A DNA stretch of 64,000 nucleotides. It comes from Hyphomicrobiales bacterium. Lineage in GTDB: Bacteria > Pseudomonadota > Alphaproteobacteria > Rhizobiales > Rhizobiaceae. This document shows, piece by piece, positions 63,113-64,000 of this stretch. The notes under the pieces were generated by a model. It worked only from the letters and a program-made list of their open reading frames with translations, was not told the origin of the DNA and searched no databases. Within the stretch, counting starts at the first letter, position 1. Each line of letters opens with the position of its first letter. Made by a program: the position numbers and the translations under genes. Location: positions 1 to 64,000 of the forward strand of contig UCJH01000014.1 in assembly GCA_900472785.1 (NCBI GenBank), in the 5' to 3' direction.

Positions 63113-64000
63113 TCAGGCTGTTGGCGGATAGACGTGCTCTTCGCCCCGGAAATTCGTCACCTTGAAGCAGCCGCCGCCGGTGTCCGCGATGCTGCTGGCG
63201 CTGACCACGGCCTTGCCGTGACCGCCGGGTATGTCGAGGATATAGGCAGGCTGGCAGAGACCGGAAATGCGGCCGCGAAGCGCCGAGACCAGCGCCTGTC
63301 CTTCGGCAATCGTCAGACGGAAATGGCCGGTCCCGGGCGCGAGATCCGGATGGTGCAGGTAATAGGGCTTGATCCGGTTTTCGACGAAGCCGCGCATCAG
63401 GGCCGTTAAGGTTTCGACATCGTCGTTGACGCCTTTCAGCAGTACCGACTGGCTGATCATGACGATGCCGGCATCGACCAGTTTCGCGATGGCTCTGCTC
63501 GCCTCGGGCGTCAGCTCCCGCGGATGATTGGCGTGCAGCGCCAGATAGGTCGCCTTGCCGCTCGCCTTCAGGGCCTCGATCAGCTCGGCATCGACCCTTG
63601 CCGGCTCGACCACCGGAACGCGGGTATGGAACCGGACGACCTTCACATGCTCGATCGCCGCCAGTCTTCGCATGATGTCGTCCAGGCGGCGCGGCGAAAG
63701 CACCAGCGGATCACCACCGGTGAGGATCACCTCCCAGATCTGCGGATGCGCGCGGATATAGTCGAAGGCGGCATCCATGGCCTCCGGTGTCAGCGTGCCG
63801 AGCCCCTGCGGCCCGACCATTTCGCGACGAAAGCAGAAGCGGCAATAGACCGGGCAGACATGCACGGCCTTGAGCAGGACGCGGTCCGGATAACGATGGA
63901 CGATGCCTTCAACCGGGCTATGGGCGGCATCGCCGATCGGGTCCTGCAATTCCTCGGGTAGAATAGTCAGCTCTGAGACGTCCGGAACGAACTGCCGGGC
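63113..64000 (-). CDS. Lysine 2,3-aminomutase-like radical SAM protein (EpmB/KamA family), partial
   Basis: The C-terminal 295 residues; the frame runs off the window end. The radical SAM cluster motif is CPVYCRFCFRRE, preceded by DPIGDAAHSPVEGIVHRYPDR. WEVILTGGDPLVLSP and LHANHPRELT are family segments. EpmB converts lysine to beta-lysine for modification of elongation factor P, and in rhizobia this gene is often beside epmA and efp, which would lie just outside. KamA proper is longer; the short C terminus here favours EpmB. Confidence 0.9.
   Translation of the reverse strand, partial: ARQFVPDVSELTILPEELQDPIGDAAHSPVEGIVHRYPDRVLLKAVHVCPVYCRFCFRREMVGPQGLGTLTPEAMDAAFDYIRAHPQIWEVILTGGDPLVLSPRRLDDIMRRLAAIEHVKVVRFHTRVPVVEPARVDAELIEALKASGKATYLALHANHPRELTPEASRAIAKLVDAGIVMISQSVLLKGVNDDVETLTALMRGFVENRIKPYYLHHPDLAPGTGHFRLTIAEGQALVSALRGRISGLCQPAYILDIPGGHGKAVVSASSIADTGGGCFKVTNFRGEEHVYPPTA

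Overview
The window looks like chromosome from the alphaproteobacterial family Rhizobiaceae. It is GC-rich with alphaproteobacterial-type gene content: the irr regulator beside fabA-fabB-fabI, a FYDLN-acid (TIGR02300) protein, HWE histidine kinase, TRAP transporter, UDP-glucuronate 4-epimerase and a DUF817 protein. I cannot name the species.

Region 1 (1-6.3 kb) is accessory. The tail of a type II secretion pseudopilin operon (gspI end, gspJ) is followed by a complete, compact subtype II-C CRISPR-Cas system. It has a five-repeat array (1023-1322) and cas2, cas1 and a 1092-residue cas9 on the minus strand. A tracrRNA, which I infer from a 16-nt exact anti-repeat, wobble-conserved pairing and a terminator, runs on the plus strand upstream of cas9. 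crRNA and tracrRNA both read on plus, opposite to the cas genes.

Region 2 (6.4-15.4 kb) holds a membrane-anchored methyltransferase and then a TetR-controlled catabolic cluster: TRAP transporter (dctQMP type), shikimate/quinate dehydrogenase and 3-dehydroshikimate dehydratase fused to an HPPD-like domain, with a convergent 2-hydroxyacid dehydrogenase. Together they would import quinate or shikimate and convert it to protocatechuate.

Region 3 (15.5-32 kb) is mostly housekeeping: RNase D, DUF817, two related uncharacterised acidic proteins flanking a nicotinamide phosphoribosyltransferase, rpsA-cmk, TIGR02300, tRNA-Ala(GGC), a nucleotide-sugar epimerase, an FAH-family protein, TMEM43-, YdcF- and TRIC-like membrane proteins, and irr.

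Region 4 (32-45.5 kb) has fabA-fabB-fabI for unsaturated fatty acid synthesis, a frameshifted subtilisin-like protease followed by a small inhibitor/propeptide-like protein, and the rbfA-truB-rpsO-pnp translation/RNA-decay block, interrupted between truB and rpsO by a histidine kinase and an SH3 protein.

Region 5 (45.5-64 kb) holds a glutamine amidotransferase, a translationally coupled four-gene phospholipid operon (acyltransferase, CdsA-like, small membrane protein, CDP-alcohol phosphatidyltransferase), a YegP protein, a CcdA/CcdB toxin-antitoxin pair, an AT-rich two-gene island (XRE-ImmA/IrrE protease plus an unknown partner behind nested palindromes), lepA, a GH114-RTX protein with a broken 5' end, an MFS transporter, an XRE-cupin regulator with GNAT partner, an ECF sigma/anti-sigma pair divergent from a DUF4394 protein, an OmpA-family lipoprotein and the 3' part of a lysine 2,3-aminomutase-like gene.
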